Source of the DNA: Bradyrhizobium genosp. L
Lineage (GTDB): Bacteria; Pseudomonadota; Alphaproteobacteria; Rhizobiales; Xanthobacteraceae
Direction of reading: 5' to 3'
DNA: 64,000 bases
Assembly: GCF_015624485.1 (NCBI RefSeq)
Contig: NZ_CP061378.1
Coordinates: forward strand, 5,704,001 to 5,768,000
Positions 1 to 11,911 of this stretch are shown piece by piece. The translations under genes and the position numbers were made by a program. The notes under the pieces were generated by a model. It worked only from the letters and a program-made list of their open reading frames with translations, did no database searches and was not told where the DNA came from. Position 1 is the stretch's first letter. The number at the start of each line of letters is the position of its first letter.

Positions 1-773
1 GGCGCGACCGACGACGGCAGGTCCATACCGGCCGCCAGGCCGCAGGCCGCGATGGCGCCGCCATACCTGGTCATCGACAGCAGATTGGCGAGCGTGGTCG
101 ACCCGACGCTGTCGACGCCACCGGCCCAGCGCTCCTTGGCGAGCGGCTTGGCGGGGCCTGAAAGCTCGGCGCGGTCGATCACCTCGGCAGCGCCGAGGCC
201 CTTCAGATAATCCGCCTCCGCGGCGCGGCCGGTCGAGGCGATGACGTGGTAGCCGAGCTTCGACAGCACGGCGATCGCGACCGAGCCGACGCCGCCCGCG
301 GCGCCCGTCACCACGACCGGACCGCTGTTCGGCGTCACGCCCTGCTTTTCCAGCGCCAGCACCGAGAGCATCGCGGTGTAGCCGGCGGTGCCGATCGCCA
401 TGGCGTCGCGGGCCGAGATCCCGTCGGGCAGCCGCACCAGCCAGTCGCCCTTGACGCGGGCCTTCTCGGCATAGGCCCCGAGATGGGTTTCGCCCATGCC
501 CCAGCCGTTGCAGACCACCTTGTCGCCCGCTTTCCAGTCGGGATGGCTGGATTGCTCGACCGTGCCGGCGAAATCGATGCCGGCGATCATCGGGAACCGG
601 CGCACCACCGGCGCCTTGCCGGTCAGCGCGAGGCCGTCCTTGTAGTTCAGCGTCGACCACTCGACACGGACGGTGACATCGCCGTCCATCAGTTCGGCGT
701 CGTCGAACTGCGTGAGCGCGGCGGTGGTACCTTTGTCCGCCTTGTCGATCCTGATCGCCTTGAAATTTGCCAC
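1..773 (-). CDS. acuI: AcuI/YhdH-type acrylyl-CoA reductase (NADPH), C-terminus cut by window edge
   Basis: Medium-chain dehydrogenase/reductase of the zinc-free YhdH/AcuI branch, which reduces acrylyl-CoA to propionyl-CoA with NADPH. 257 codons are visible of a family length near 325; the 3' end lies outside the window. The N-terminal GroES-like part has the family motif [10 protein letters not shown] (residues 43-52) and AGIDFAGTV; the Rossmann motif TGAAGGVGS sits at 156-164. The start is GTG followed by GCA AAT TTC; no ATG fits better. It lies 43 nt downstream of an MFS gene on the same strand, so the two may be co-transcribed. The substrate is inferred from subfamily likeness; another enoyl or quinone substrate is possible. 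Confidence 0.85.
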   Translation of the reverse strand, partial: MANFKAIRIDKADKGTTAALTQFDDAELMDGDVTVRVEWSTLNYKDGLALTGKAPVVRRFPMIAGIDFAGTVEQSSHPDWKAGDKVVCNGWGMGETHLGAYAEKARVKGDWLVRLPDGISARDAMAIGTAGYTAMLSVLALEKQGVTPNSGPVVVTGAAGGVGSVAIAVLSKLGYHVIASTGRAAEADYLKGLGAAEVIDRAELSGPAKPLAKERWAGGVDSVGSTTLANLLSMTRYGGAIAACGLAAGMDLPSSVA

Positions 774-816
774 GATGCGCGCTCCCTAAAGTCTGGTCTC
801 GGGATTGTTTATCCCA

Positions 817-2076
817 TCAGGCAGGCTGCGCAACCGGGCGTGCGACAGGCGCCTCGACGATCGGCAGGTTGATCAGGGCCGACAGCACGCCGAAGGCCAC
901 CGACAGCCACCAGATCGGCGTGTAGGAACCGTACTGCTCGAACACGACGCCGCCGAGCCAGACGCCGAGGAAGCCACCGACCTGGTGGCTGACGAAGGCG
1001 AAACCGTACAGCGTGGAGAACCAGCGGGTGCCGAACATCAGCGAGACCAGCGCCGAGGTCGGCGGCACGCTCGACAGCCACAACAGCCCCGAGACGGCGC
1101 CGAATGCGATCGCAGAGAACGGCGTCACCGGAAACGAGATGAACGCCACGGTCGCAAGCGCGCGCGTAAAATAGATCACCGACAACAGATAGCGCTTCGG
1201 GACGAAGTTCTGCAGCCAGCCGACGCTGAGCGAGCCGATGATGTTGAACAGGCCGATCGCGGCAACGACCCAGCCGCCGGTCGTCGCCGGAATGCCGCGA
1301 TCGGCGAGATAGGCCGGCAGATGGATGGTGATGAAGGCAAGCTGGAAGCCGCAGGTGAAGAAGCCCAGCACCAGGAGCACATAGGAACGATGGCCGAAGG
1401 CCTCGGCCAGCGCCGTCCTGAACGATTGCTGGTCGGCGGCCGGCACCTTGCCGGTCGCGGCCGGCGGCGTCGCAAGCGCGAACGACAGCGGCAGGATCAG
1501 CAGCATCAGTGCGCTGAACACGACGAGCGCAGTCTGCCAGCCGAAATTGTCGATCATGGCAACGCCAAACGGCGCAAACAGGAACTGGCCAAATGAGCCG
1601 GCGGCGGTGCCGGCACCGAGCGCGATGCCGCGCTTCTCCGGCGGCAACAGCTTGCTGAAGGCGGCCAGCACGAGATTGAACGACGAGCCCGACAGGCCGA
1701 AACCGATCAGCACGCCGGCGCTGATGTCGAGCGACAACGACGTCGTCGAGTAGCGCATTAGGAGCAGGCCGGCGGCGTAGAGCAAGGCGCCGACGATCAT
1801 GACGCGCAGCAGACCGAAGCGATCGGCAATCGCGCCGGCGACCGGCTGGCCGAGCCCCCACAAAAGGTTCTGCAGCGCGATCGCGAGGCCGAAGACATCG
1901 CGACCCCAGGAGAATTCACGGCCCATCGGCTGCACGAAGAAGCCGAGGCTGGAGCGCGGGCCAAAGCTCAGCAGCGCGATCGCGCAGCCGCAGACGATGA
2001 TCACGAGCGGCGTGCGCCAAGTACGTGACACCGGAGTGCCGGAGCTCGGACGCAGGTCCCCGGTGGTTACAGCCAT
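817..2076 (-). CDS. MFS transporter
   Basis: Major facilitator superfamily permease of 419 aa with about 12 hydrophobic segments, including an early helix (LVIIVCGCAIALLSFG) and the loop-2/3 region carrying IADRFGLLR. The layout resembles the oxalate/monocarboxylate-type MFS group, but the substrate cannot be read from sequence. The ATG at 2076 was chosen over an in-frame start 17 codons upstream because a GGGGGAAAG ribosome site lies just before it and the shorter form begins with a normal cytoplasmic N-terminus. It precedes the AcuI-type gene by 43 nt on the same strand, so a carboxylate substrate feeding that enzyme is conceivable but unproven. Confidence 0.85.
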   Translation of the reverse strand: MAVTTGDLRPSSGTPVSRTWRTPLVIIVCGCAIALLSFGPRSSLGFFVQPMGREFSWGRDVFGLAIALQNLLWGLGQPVAGAIADRFGLLRVMIVGALLYAAGLLLMRYSTTSLSLDISAGVLIGFGLSGSSFNLVLAAFSKLLPPEKRGIALGAGTAAGSFGQFLFAPFGVAMIDNFGWQTALVVFSALMLLILPLSFALATPPAATGKVPAADQQSFRTALAEAFGHRSYVLLVLGFFTCGFQLAFITIHLPAYLADRGIPATTGGWVVAAIGLFNIIGSLSVGWLQNFVPKRYLLSVIYFTRALATVAFISFPVTPFSAIAFGAVSGLLWLSSVPPTSALVSLMFGTRWFSTLYGFAFVSHQVGGFLGVWLGGVVFEQYGSYTPIWWLSVAFGVLSALINLPIVEAPVARPVAQPA

Positions 2077-2226
2077 CTGGTCTTTCCCCCGCAACAGAAG
2101 CCGCGCGGGAGCGGTCCCGCCGAACATTACCGGGAGTTAATGCAATTGCATGAAAATCCCAAGAGGGGGCGGGGAAAAATTTTCGCCTGCAAGGCTGATC
2201 TGCGGAAGGGGAACGCCTCAACGAGT

Positions 2227-2343
2227 CGTCCCGGCGAAGGCCGGGACCCATACGCCGTGAAGAAAGTCGGTTCGGGAAGTGGCTGTCGCCAGCTCGCCTC
2301 AAACACCCGCAGGCGGTTATGGGTCCCGGCCTTCGCCGGGACG
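2227..2343. repeat. Paired palindromic repeat unit (cgtcccggcg family)
   Basis: A 25-nt arm, itself a palindrome (cgtcccggcg-aa-ggccggga...), is repeated as its reverse complement 117 nt away (2227-2251 and 2319-2343). The same design recurs at 17389, 26063 and 59903 with related spacers. It sits at the 3' end of the cell wall hydrolase gene and could serve as a transcript end or a stability element. Confidence 0.8.
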
Positions 2344-2346
2344 ACA

Positions 2347-3819
2347 TCACCGCTTCGCGCTGGCCAGTTCCGCCGAGCTCTGCGCGGCCTCGGCGAGTTG
2401 GGCGGAGATCGCGGCGGTCTCGGCCGGGTTGCCCCATTTCGGCGCGTCGCTGCCGTCGCCCCAAGCGCGCGGACGATAGAAGGTGTGGACGCCGAACTTG
2501 TACATCTTCTTCATTTCGCTGACCCAGGACGGCCGCACCCAATAGGCGTGATAGTGCGTCGAACGATCGACCTCCGGCAGCCACAATTTGCCGTCGAGCA
2601 TCGCCTTCGCGATCTTCCTGGCGCGATCCCACATGTCGGGCTCGCGGACGACGTCGGGAATGTTGTCGCAGGCGAAGGTGAACTGGCAGGCGTAGTGGCG
2701 GTTCTTGTTCTGGTAGACCACGCCGCACACGGTGTCCGGATATTTGCCGGAGAAGGCGCGGTTCAGCACCACCTGGGCGACTGCGATCTGGCCGCGCACC
2801 GCTTCCCCGCGGGCCTCGAAATAGACCGCCTCTGCCAGGCACTTCTCCGACTTGGCGCGCGACTTGTCGTCGAACAGGCCGAGCCGCTCCGCCGGTGTCT
2901 TGCTGTGCTGGTCGTCGGCGTTGACCTCGCCCTTCGGTGCGACGCTCTCGCCCATCTCGCCGGCCTTGACCGGGGCATCGGCATCGACCGGCAGCGAGGC
3001 CATCACCTTCATGTCGGGATCGGGCTGCGCCGCCGGCCGCACGATGGTCGGGGCCTCGCCGGGTTGCCAGCGCTCCATGTTCTCGGGCGCGCCGAGCGAT
3101 GAACCGAAAAACAGGCTCGCGGTCTTGAACGAAAATGGATCGCGTGGCTGCGCACGATCGGCGGGGGCAGCCTTTGCCGGCGCGACCTTCAGGTCATCGA
3201 GCGGCTCGGCCTCGAGCGACAGCGACACATCATATTGCTGCGGCGACGGCGTCGCATATTGCGGCAGCGGCGGCGCGCGTAGCGCCTCCTGCAATTCGGG
3301 ATCGAGCGGCGCGCTGTCGGCAGGCGCGGTCGCGGTCTTCATGCCCTTGACCGACGCGTTCGAGGTCGCGGGATCCTCACTGGCCGGAGTCGTGTTGGCG
3401 GGCGCGGATGGCTGGACGTCGTCGGGCTTGCGGACCACCAGACGATCGCCTTTCATCGTGCGATCGACCTTGGGAAAATCGGAGGCCTGATAGCGCGGCG
3501 GAGGTTCGGCGATCGGGTTGCGGTTGATCGCGCCCGTGACATCGCCATCCTGACTGTCGAGCCGCGCGAGCAGCACGCTCGGCGCCTGCGGCGCCGAGGT
3601 TCCGATCGGACGACCGAAGCTGTAGGTGGCGACCTGGATCGAGCCGAGCGAGGAAGCGAACATGCGCTTCTGCCAGCGCTCCGCGACGCCGGGCTGCCGC
3701 GCCAGCAGCGAGGCGATATCCTGATATCCGATCTCGGTCGGCATCAAGGCGAAGATGCTGAGACCGAGACCGAAGAGCGCGAGCCTTGCGCTCCTCGGCT
3801 GGTGACGCAACACAAACAT
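2347..3819 (-). CDS. Cell wall hydrolase, SleB/CwlJ family, exported
   Basis: About 490 aa. An N-terminal hydrophobic stretch (ARLALFGLGLSIFALM) acts as signal anchor; a long low-complexity Pro/Ala/Ser linker follows; the hydrolase domain is C-terminal (about residues 326-455) with the family glutamate in AVYFEARGE, the block VAQVVLNRAFSGKYP and the region QFTFACD. SleB-type domains cleave peptidoglycan, originally described in spore germination; in alphaproteobacteria they are periplasmic wall-remodelling enzymes. An in-frame TTG at 3834 is an alternative start, but ATG 3819 has GTGAG six bases upstream. The repeat unit lies directly after the stop codon. Confidence 0.85.
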   Translation of the reverse strand: MFVLRHQPRSARLALFGLGLSIFALMPTEIGYQDIASLLARQPGVAERWQKRMFASSLGSIQVATYSFGRPIGTSAPQAPSVLLARLDSQDGDVTGAINRNPIAEPPPRYQASDFPKVDRTMKGDRLVVRKPDDVQPSAPANTTPASEDPATSNASVKGMKTATAPADSAPLDPELQEALRAPPLPQYATPSPQQYDVSLSLEAEPLDDLKVAPAKAAPADRAQPRDPFSFKTASLFFGSSLGAPENMERWQPGEAPTIVRPAAQPDPDMKVMASLPVDADAPVKAGEMGESVAPKGEVNADDQHSKTPAERLGLFDDKSRAKSEKCLAEAVYFEARGEAVRGQIAVAQVVLNRAFSGKYPDTVCGVVYQNKNRHYACQFTFACDNIPDVVREPDMWDRARKIAKAMLDGKLWLPEVDRSTHYHAYWVRPSWVSEMKKMYKFGVHTFYRPRAWGDGSDAPKWGNPAETAAISAQLAEAAQSSAELASAKR

Positions 3820-4122
3820 CGTACGCTCACGCAACGCTTACTGAGTGCAATCGAATGCGGTCCATCCGCGCAATTCGACCTTTTTTGTTGCTAACCTGTT
3901 TAGGTTGCCGCGGAGTTAATCGGCGTTGCACCCGCGCTACACTCAAGCGGCCGCGTGGTTCTCGCGCATGGCATCGCGCGCCTTGGTAAATGCCAGGCGG
4001 ATGGAAATCGTGAACATCCGGTCAACGGAGATGGTGAACGAAGTATTGCGCACAGCAATGCGCAACAAACAAAATGGCCGGGACATTTGTCCCGGCCATT
4101 GGTCGCCAAACGGTTTGATCGC
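3820..4122. other. Intergenic region between ppdK and the cell wall hydrolase
   Basis: 303 nt without a convincing gene. The 4074-4099 hairpin ends ppdK transcription. The remainder should hold the promoter of the hydrolase gene (minus strand); I could not identify clear -35/-10 boxes. Confidence 0.5.
4074..4099 (-). terminator. Rho-independent terminator of ppdK
   Basis: Perfect 12-bp inverted repeat (atggccgggaca / tgtcccggccat) with a 2-nt loop. Read on the minus strand it is followed by TTTTG, 24 nt after the ppdK stop codon. Confidence 0.85.
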
Positions 4123-7044
<2,922 letters not shown>

Positions 7045-7134
7045 GTCAGACAACAATCCGGAAAGAGGGGTCGAGGATGCGCGCCTTACACCATTTTGGG
7101 GGGTCCCGCGCAAGCCGCGAAACCCCACTGTCCG

Positions 7135-7290
7135 CTACAGATGGATCCAGTGCAGCAGCCCCATCCCCACCAGCCCGATGAAGATCAGGTAGATGGCGAC
7201 GATGAAGTTGAGAAGCCGCGGCATGATCAGGATCAATATGCCTGCGATCAGAGCCACGATGGCAGGCACATGCGCAGCGGTGATGACCAT
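7135..7290 (-). CDS. DUF3096 small membrane protein
   Basis: 51-aa, almost entirely hydrophobic protein with two membrane helices (VPAIVALIAGILILIMP and FIVAIYLIFIGLVGMGLL) joined by a short RLLN turn, the DUF3096 pattern. ATG 7290 has GGAG in good position (ccggagaaatttca). An in-frame start 25 codons upstream lacks the family N-terminus. No function is known for the family; it lies 90 nt upstream of ppdK on the same strand. Confidence 0.8.
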   Translation of the reverse strand: MVITAAHVPAIVALIAGILILIMPRLLNFIVAIYLIFIGLVGMGLLHWIHL

Positions 7291-7540
7291 TGAAATTTCT
7301 CCGGCTGTTTTTCGGATGATCGAATCGAGAGCGGCAGTTATCCGCCGGGGCAGTTCCCACATCAAGACGCCTGTCGCGCCAACAGGTTCCCCTCCTCACG
7401 AAAATTGCTCGAAAATGCCGCGTATATGGCGGGCGTTTTTCCGGAACGTCACGGCTGCAGATGAATTGGCTCGCATGTGCGCTGGCTGACACCGGCGACT
7501 TGCAACGCGAATATCTTGCAACGTGAACATGGAGCGAGCC

Positions 7541-7900
7541 ATGCGAAACCGAATCTTTGTCGTTGCGGCAGTTGCAGCCGCGATCACCGCGCCCACCATT
7601 GCCGCGCGCGCGCAAACCGTCGGCATCGTGCGCGGCGGGCCTCCCGTCGCCATCGAGGACGATGGCGGAATCGCGGCCGAGCAGCGTCCCGCGTTCCGCG
7701 AGTATATCGTGCGCGAGCGCGTGCCGAACTACACCATTCCGGGTCGCGTCGTGGTCGGCACGACACTACCGGATGCCAGTGTGACCTATTACGACGTGCC
7801 GCAACGGTTCGGCGCGACGCCCAATCGTTACACCGTCGTGAACGGCGAGACCGTGCTGGTCGAGCCGCGCTCGCGTCGCATCGTTCAGGTGATCGACTAG
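7541..7900 (+). CDS. DUF1236 secreted protein
   Basis: 119 aa. Signal peptide (FVVAAVAAAITAPTIAARA, cleavage near ARA-QT), then a small domain with the DUF1236 pattern: FREYIVRERVPNYTIPGRVVVGTTLP...VTYYDVP...YTVVNGETVLVEPRSRRIVQVID. Periplasmic, function unknown, common in several copies in Bradyrhizobium. The start is the ATG with GGAGC six bases before it. Its stop codon TAG (7898-7900) consists of the TA target of an IS630 insertion plus the first base of the element; the natural terminator now lies beyond the element at 9015-9050. Confidence 0.85.
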   Translation: MRNRIFVVAAVAAAITAPTIAARAQTVGIVRGGPPVAIEDDGGIAAEQRPAFREYIVRERVPNYTIPGRVVVGTTLPDASVTYYDVPQRFGATPNRYTVVNGETVLVEPRSRRIVQVID

Positions 7901-7986
7901 AGTCTTTCCGACTTTGTCTGAATCGGGGATTCCCAAATCAGGTGAGCTCTGATTCAAGCTTCCTGCTGGGACGGAGGCCAGCAAGG

Positions 7987-8361
7987 ATGGCGCGAGCATA
8001 CTCACTGGATCTGCGTGAGCGTGTTGTTGGGTTGGTTGCAAGTGGCGAAACGTGCCGGGCGGTGGCGGAACTGTATGACGTCAGCGTTGCGAGCGTCGTG
8101 AAATGGTCGCAGCGGGCGCGAGCGACAGGCAGCGCGGCGGCCAGGCCGATGGGCGGCAGGCGGCCTTACCTGCTGGAAGGTGAGCGCGACTGGCTGCTGG
8201 CTCGGCTGACCGCGAAGCCTGATCTGACCCTGCACGCGCTGTTGGCGGAGCTTGGGGAGCGCGGCGTCGTAGTGTCCTGCGACACGCTCTGGCGATTCCT
8301 CAAGCGCCAAGGCATCAGCTTCAAAAAAAACCGTGTTCGCGACAGAGCAGGATCGTCCTGA
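7987..8361 (+). CDS. IS630 transposase, N-terminal (DNA-binding) reading frame
   Basis: 124 aa: helix-turn-helix of the IS630 type ([35 protein letters not shown]), then a second winged-helix region ending in FKKN before the frame stops. In relatives the protein continues as [14 protein letters not shown], which here is in the other frame. A run of eight A at 8323-8330 separates the two frames, so a full transposase would need a +1 (or -2) slip, or the copy carries a one-base expansion. GGAGG precedes the ATG by about a dozen bases. Confidence 0.85.
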   Translation: MARAYSLDLRERVVGLVASGETCRAVAELYDVSVASVVKWSQRARATGSAAARPMGGRRPYLLEGERDWLLARLTAKPDLTLHALLAELGERGVVVSCDTLWRFLKRQGISFKKNRVRDRAGSS

Positions 8362-8929
8362 CATCGCGCGCCGCCGGGCCTGGTGGAGACGACACCAGTC
8401 GAAAATCGATCCTGCTCGTCTCGTCTTCATCGATGAGACCTGGGCAAAGACCAACATGGCCCGGACCCATGGCTGGTGGCGACGGGGCGCCCCTCTCAGG
8501 GCTCAGGTCCCGCACGGCCATTGGCGGACGATGACCTTCCTCGCAGCACTCCGGCACGACCGTATCGCGGCCCCCTGCGTCATCGACGGGCCGATCAACG
8601 GCGAGAGCTTCCGTGCCTATGTCGAGCAGTTGCTGGTGCCAACGCTCCAACCCGGCGACATTGTCGTCATGGACAATCTCGGCTCCCACAAGGGCCAAGC
8701 TATCCGCACGGCCATCCGCGCCGCGGGCGCCCGGCTCGTCTTCCTGCCGCCCTATAGCCCCGACCTCAATCCGATCGAGCAGGTCTTCGCAAAGCTCAAA
8801 ATCCTGCTCCGCAAGGCTGAAGAACGCACCGTCGACGGCGTCTGGCGTCGCATTGGCAGTCTTCTCCAACACTTCACACCGCAAGAATGCGCAAACTACC
8901 TGCGCAACGCAGGATATGCTTCTGTCTAA
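8333..8929 (+). CDS. IS630 transposase, C-terminal DDE catalytic frame
   Basis: 198 aa beginning [15 protein letters not shown] and carrying the whole catalytic core: first Asp in LVFIDETW, second Asp in [12 protein letters not shown], Glu in [14 protein letters not shown]. It overlaps the upstream frame by 29 nt in +1 register. The GTG at 8333 has no good ribosome site, so expression probably depends on slippage at the A8 run; if slippage does not happen the element is inactive. Nothing else in the core appears damaged. Confidence 0.8.
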   Translation: MFATEQDRPDIARRRAWWRRHQSKIDPARLVFIDETWAKTNMARTHGWWRRGAPLRAQVPHGHWRTMTFLAALRHDRIAAPCVIDGPINGESFRAYVEQLLVPTLQPGDIVVMDNLGSHKGQAIRTAIRAAGARLVFLPPYSPDLNPIEQVFAKLKILLRKAEERTVDGVWRRIGSLLQHFTPQECANYLRNAGYASV

Positions 8930-9014
8930 ATCGGAAAGGCTCTAGCGTACCAACGCCTGAACGATCAGTCCGGGCGCCGCGCAAGCGGATGTGCGCGATG
9001 ATCGACCGGACCAG

Positions 9015-9050
9015 AAAGCCCCGCCCGGCCTCCCCTCCGGGCGGGGCTTT
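9015..9050 (+). terminator. Rho-independent terminator, original end of the DUF1236 transcript
   Basis: 14-bp stem aaagccccgcccgg / ccgggcggggcttt with an 8-nt loop, ending in TTTTCTG on the plus strand. Without the IS630 element it would lie about 70 nt after the DUF1236 stop codon. Confidence 0.8.
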
Positions 9051-9071
9051 TCTGTCTCACGACGCTGATCG

Positions 9072-9167
9072 CGTAGGGTGGGCAAAGGAGCGCACCATCG
9101 TGCCCGCCATTGAGAGCGCACGCGTGATGGTGGGCACGATGCAAGCGCGCCTTTGCCCCACCCTACG
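9072..9167. repeat. Inverted repeat (cgtagggtgggcaaag family)
   Basis: The arm cgtagggtgggcaaag at 9072-9087 returns as its complement (ctttgccccaccctacg, one base longer) at 9151-9167, with an inner partial copy gatggtgggcacgatgcaagc. A degenerate copy occurs at 17342-17380. Intergenic, at the 3' end of the methyltransferase gene. Confidence 0.65.
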
Positions 9168-9174
9168 ATGTTCC

Positions 9175-9768
9175 TCAGCCGCTCTTCCGCACCACGAGAC
9201 GATGAATGACCTTGCCGGAGGACGCGCTGACGACCTCTTCGTCGAGCAGCGATGACGCCCCCACGAGCGCGGCCCGCACTTCCGCTGCGTCGAACGCCGC
9301 ATAAAGCCGGCCATGCGCATCGCGCTGATCGGCGCCCGCGGTGACGCGCCAGCTCAGATAGAGCACGCCGCCCGGCTTCAGGATCTCGCGCATGCGGCGT
9401 ACCGACGGCGCGATCAGCGCATGATCGAGATGCATGATCACGGTCTCGCACAGCACATTGTCGAAATGGCTGGCGGCGATGTCGCGAAGCTCGGGCAGCT
9501 CGGTGTGAATAAAGCGCAGCTTCGGATGGCGGGCGCGGGCTTCGCTCAGCAAGCCTTCGGACGCATCGAAACCTTCGGCCGGAAAACCGTTGGCATCGAG
9601 CCAGGCCACCTCCCGGCCGCTGCCGCAACCGATGTCGGCGGTCGCGCCGCCCTCGATGAAGAAGCGCGCAACGATGTCTTGCAGATCGACCGGCGCCGGC
9701 TGGTCGTGCCAATCCTGCGCAAACGCCGCCGCTTCCTTGTCGTAAGCGGCGAGCGCTGCGCGATCCAT
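9175..9768 (-). CDS. Class I SAM-dependent methyltransferase
   Basis: 197 aa single-domain methyltransferase. SAM-binding motif I is ADIGCGSGREV (about residues 44-54), the acidic post-I residue is in EGFDAS, and a motif IV-like segment FDNVLCETVIMHLDH and KPGGVLYLSWRV follow; this is the Methyltransf_11/25 group. The substrate cannot be read. Its start codon lies 4 nt after the glyS stop codon on the same strand, so it is probably co-transcribed with glyQS. Confidence 0.8.
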   Translation of the reverse strand: MDRAALAAYDKEAAAFAQDWHDQPAPVDLQDIVARFFIEGGATADIGCGSGREVAWLDANGFPAEGFDASEGLLSEARARHPKLRFIHTELPELRDIAASHFDNVLCETVIMHLDHALIAPSVRRMREILKPGGVLYLSWRVTAGADQRDAHGRLYAAFDAAEVRAALVGASSLLDEEVVSASSGKVIHRLVVRKSG

Positions 9769-9772
9769 TGGC

Positions 9773-11911
9773 CTAGCCCTCGATTTTGGAGAAATCCGCC
9801 ACCGCGCGCGTCGCGCTTCGAATTTCGCTGAGTAGCCTCAGGCGATTTTTGCGTACATTCGGATCATCGTCATTAACCTTCACCTTCTCGAAGAAGGCGT
9901 CAACCGCCGGGCGGAGCTTGGCTAACGCACTCATTGCACCGATCAAATCGTTCTTCGAAACAGCTGAAGTGGCCTCCGAGTGAGTAGCTAGGATTGCAGC
10001 ATCCAGCCGCCGCTCTTCGTCGGTCTGATAGAGGTCAGCATCGGGTGATTCAAGGTAAGACAATTGATCCTTTTTCTCTTCAATTCGAAGAATGTTCTCC
10101 GCGCGTCTGGTGCCTGCGAGAAGATTCCGGCCGTCTTCAGTTTCAAGAAATCTGCCAAGCGCTTCGACGCGGTCAACAATCGGGACAAGAGGATGTCCTT
10201 GAACTAGCGACCCAGCACTCAAGGCAGCATCGACGAGATCATGCCGCGCCTTCTGTTCGCGAAGCTGTACTTCCAACCGATCCTCGAAGAAGGCCATCAA
10301 CTGGTCCGCAACGTCGGCAACGCTCGTATTGTTTTTGACGTCGACGACATCGGCATATTCTCTGCCGAATGAATTCTTAAAGTGATCGACGACAAGGTAT
10401 CGCAATCCAATTCCAAGTCTATTTTCGAGAATAATCCGGATCACTCCTAGAGCTGCTCGGCGGAGCGCGAACGGGTCTTTAGAGCCGGTCGGCTTTTCAT
10501 TGATCAACCAAAAGCCCGCCAACGTATCCAGCTTATCCGCCAACGCAACCGCGACGCTCGCCGGATCTGTCGGCACACGATCCGTCGGGCCCTGCGGCTT
10601 CCAATGCTCCTCGCTTGCGGCGGCGACGGACGCATCCTCGCCCTGCGCAAGCGCATAGTACTTGCCCATCAAGCCTTGCAGCTCTGGGAATTCGCCGACG
10701 ACTTCAGTCAACAAATCCGCCTTCGCCAGCCGAGCTGCGCGCTTTGTCTTCTCGACATCGGCGCCGATCAGCGGCGCGATCTCGGCGGCCAACCGTTCGA
10801 TGCGCTTGATCCGCTCCGCCTGCGTCCCGAGCTTCTCGTGGAACACGATCTGCTCGAACTTCGGCAGCCGATCTTCCAGCTTGGTCTTCAGATCGGTCTC
10901 GTAGAAGAACTTCGCGTCGCTCAGCCGCGGGCGGATCACGCGTTCGTTGCCGGCGACGATGGTCTTGCCGCCGTCGGGGGCCTCGATGTTGGCGGTGAGC
11001 ACGAACTTGTTGGTCAATTTGCCCGTGTTGGGGTCCTTGACGACAAAACACTTCTGGTTGTTGCGGATGGTGGCGCGGATCACCTCGTCGGGGATCGACA
11101 AGAATTCGTTCTCGAACGATCCCATCATCACAACCGGCCATTCGACGAGGCCGGAGACCTCGTCGAGCAGCACCTGGTCCTCGACCAACTCGAGGCCTTG
11201 CGCGAAGGTCAGCTCCTTGGCGTCCTCGAGGATGATGTCCTTGCGGGCCTGCGGGTCGAGGATGACCTTGGCGGCCTTCAGCTTGGCCTCGTAATCCTCG
11301 AAGCGGCGCACGGAGATCGCACCGGGCGCCATGAAGCGGTGGCCATAGGTGGTCTGGCCGGCCTCGATGCCGTCGATGGAGAACTTGACGACTTCGGGCT
11401 CCTCGGTCTCCAGACCGAAGGTCGCCGTGATCGCGTGCAGCGGGCGGACCCAGACCAGCGCGCCCGGTTTGGCCGAACGCGCACCCCAGCGCATCGATTT
11501 TGGCCAGGGGAAGGTGCGGATGATCACCGGCAGCATTTCCGCGATCACGTCGATTGCGGGGCGGCCGGGCTTTTCGATCAGCGCGATGTAGAAATCGCCT
11601 TTCTTGTCGTGTTGAATCTTTGCCTCATTGATCGAGGCGAGACCGGTGGCCTTCAGGAATCCCTGGATCGCGGGCTCGGGGCCGCCGACCCGCGGGCCGC
11701 GGCGCTCTTCCTTCAGATCGGGCTGGCGCGCGGGGACGCCGTGCACGGTGAGCGCGAGGCGGCGCGGGGTCGCGAATGCCTTGGCGCCCTCGTAGACGAG
11801 GCCTTCGGCGACGAGCTTGTCCGTCACCATGCGACGCAGATCGTCGGCCGCCTTGGCCTGCATGCGGGCGGGGATTTCTTCGGAGAACAGTTCGAGGAGG
11901 AGATCGGGCAT
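9773..11911 (-). CDS. glyS: Glycyl-tRNA synthetase beta subunit
   Basis: 712 aa beta chain of the bacterial alpha2beta2 GlyRS, which with GlyQ charges tRNA-Gly. It begins [18 protein letters not shown], the family hallmark, and includes the HD-like middle part and the C-terminal anticodon-binding region. Its ATG shares one base with the glyQ stop (TGATG), implying translational coupling. Base composition changes inside the gene: 11401-11460 has 43 of 60 G+C, while 10021-10080 has 26 and 10381-10440 has 25, so roughly the last third of the coding sequence looks imported by recombination although the reading frame is intact. Confidence 0.95.
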   Translation of the reverse strand: MPDLLLELFSEEIPARMQAKAADDLRRMVTDKLVAEGLVYEGAKAFATPRRLALTVHGVPARQPDLKEERRGPRVGGPEPAIQGFLKATGLASINEAKIQHDKKGDFYIALIEKPGRPAIDVIAEMLPVIIRTFPWPKSMRWGARSAKPGALVWVRPLHAITATFGLETEEPEVVKFSIDGIEAGQTTYGHRFMAPGAISVRRFEDYEAKLKAAKVILDPQARKDIILEDAKELTFAQGLELVEDQVLLDEVSGLVEWPVVMMGSFENEFLSIPDEVIRATIRNNQKCFVVKDPNTGKLTNKFVLTANIEAPDGGKTIVAGNERVIRPRLSDAKFFYETDLKTKLEDRLPKFEQIVFHEKLGTQAERIKRIERLAAEIAPLIGADVEKTKRAARLAKADLLTEVVGEFPELQGLMGKYYALAQGEDASVAAASEEHWKPQGPTDRVPTDPASVAVALADKLDTLAGFWLINEKPTGSKDPFALRRAALGVIRIILENRLGIGLRYLVVDHFKNSFGREYADVVDVKNNTSVADVADQLMAFFEDRLEVQLREQKARHDLVDAALSAGSLVQGHPLVPIVDRVEALGRFLETEDGRNLLAGTRRAENILRIEEKKDQLSYLESPDADLYQTDEERRLDAAILATHSEATSAVSKNDLIGAMSALAKLRPAVDAFFEKVKVNDDDPNVRKNRLRLLSEIRSATRAVADFSKIEG

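Larger units (their letters stand above)
7900..8942 (+). mobile_element. IS630-family insertion sequence, 1043 bp, flanked by TA duplication
   Basis: Terminal inverted repeats 7900-7922 and 8920-8942 match at 18 of 23 positions (inner-strand reading gagtctttccgac... versus gagcctttccgat...). The flanks are TA at 7898-7899 and 8943-8944, the target duplication typical of IS630/Tc1-mariner. It encodes a transposase in two frames (7987-8361 and 8333-8929) with HTH and DDE parts. Removing the element and one TA rebuilds an intact TAG stop for the DUF1236 gene. Confidence 0.9.

Noticed and set aside
7900..8942. The IS630 insertion as a gene-disrupting event
   Set aside because: The host stop codon is rebuilt, so the DUF1236 protein is intact.
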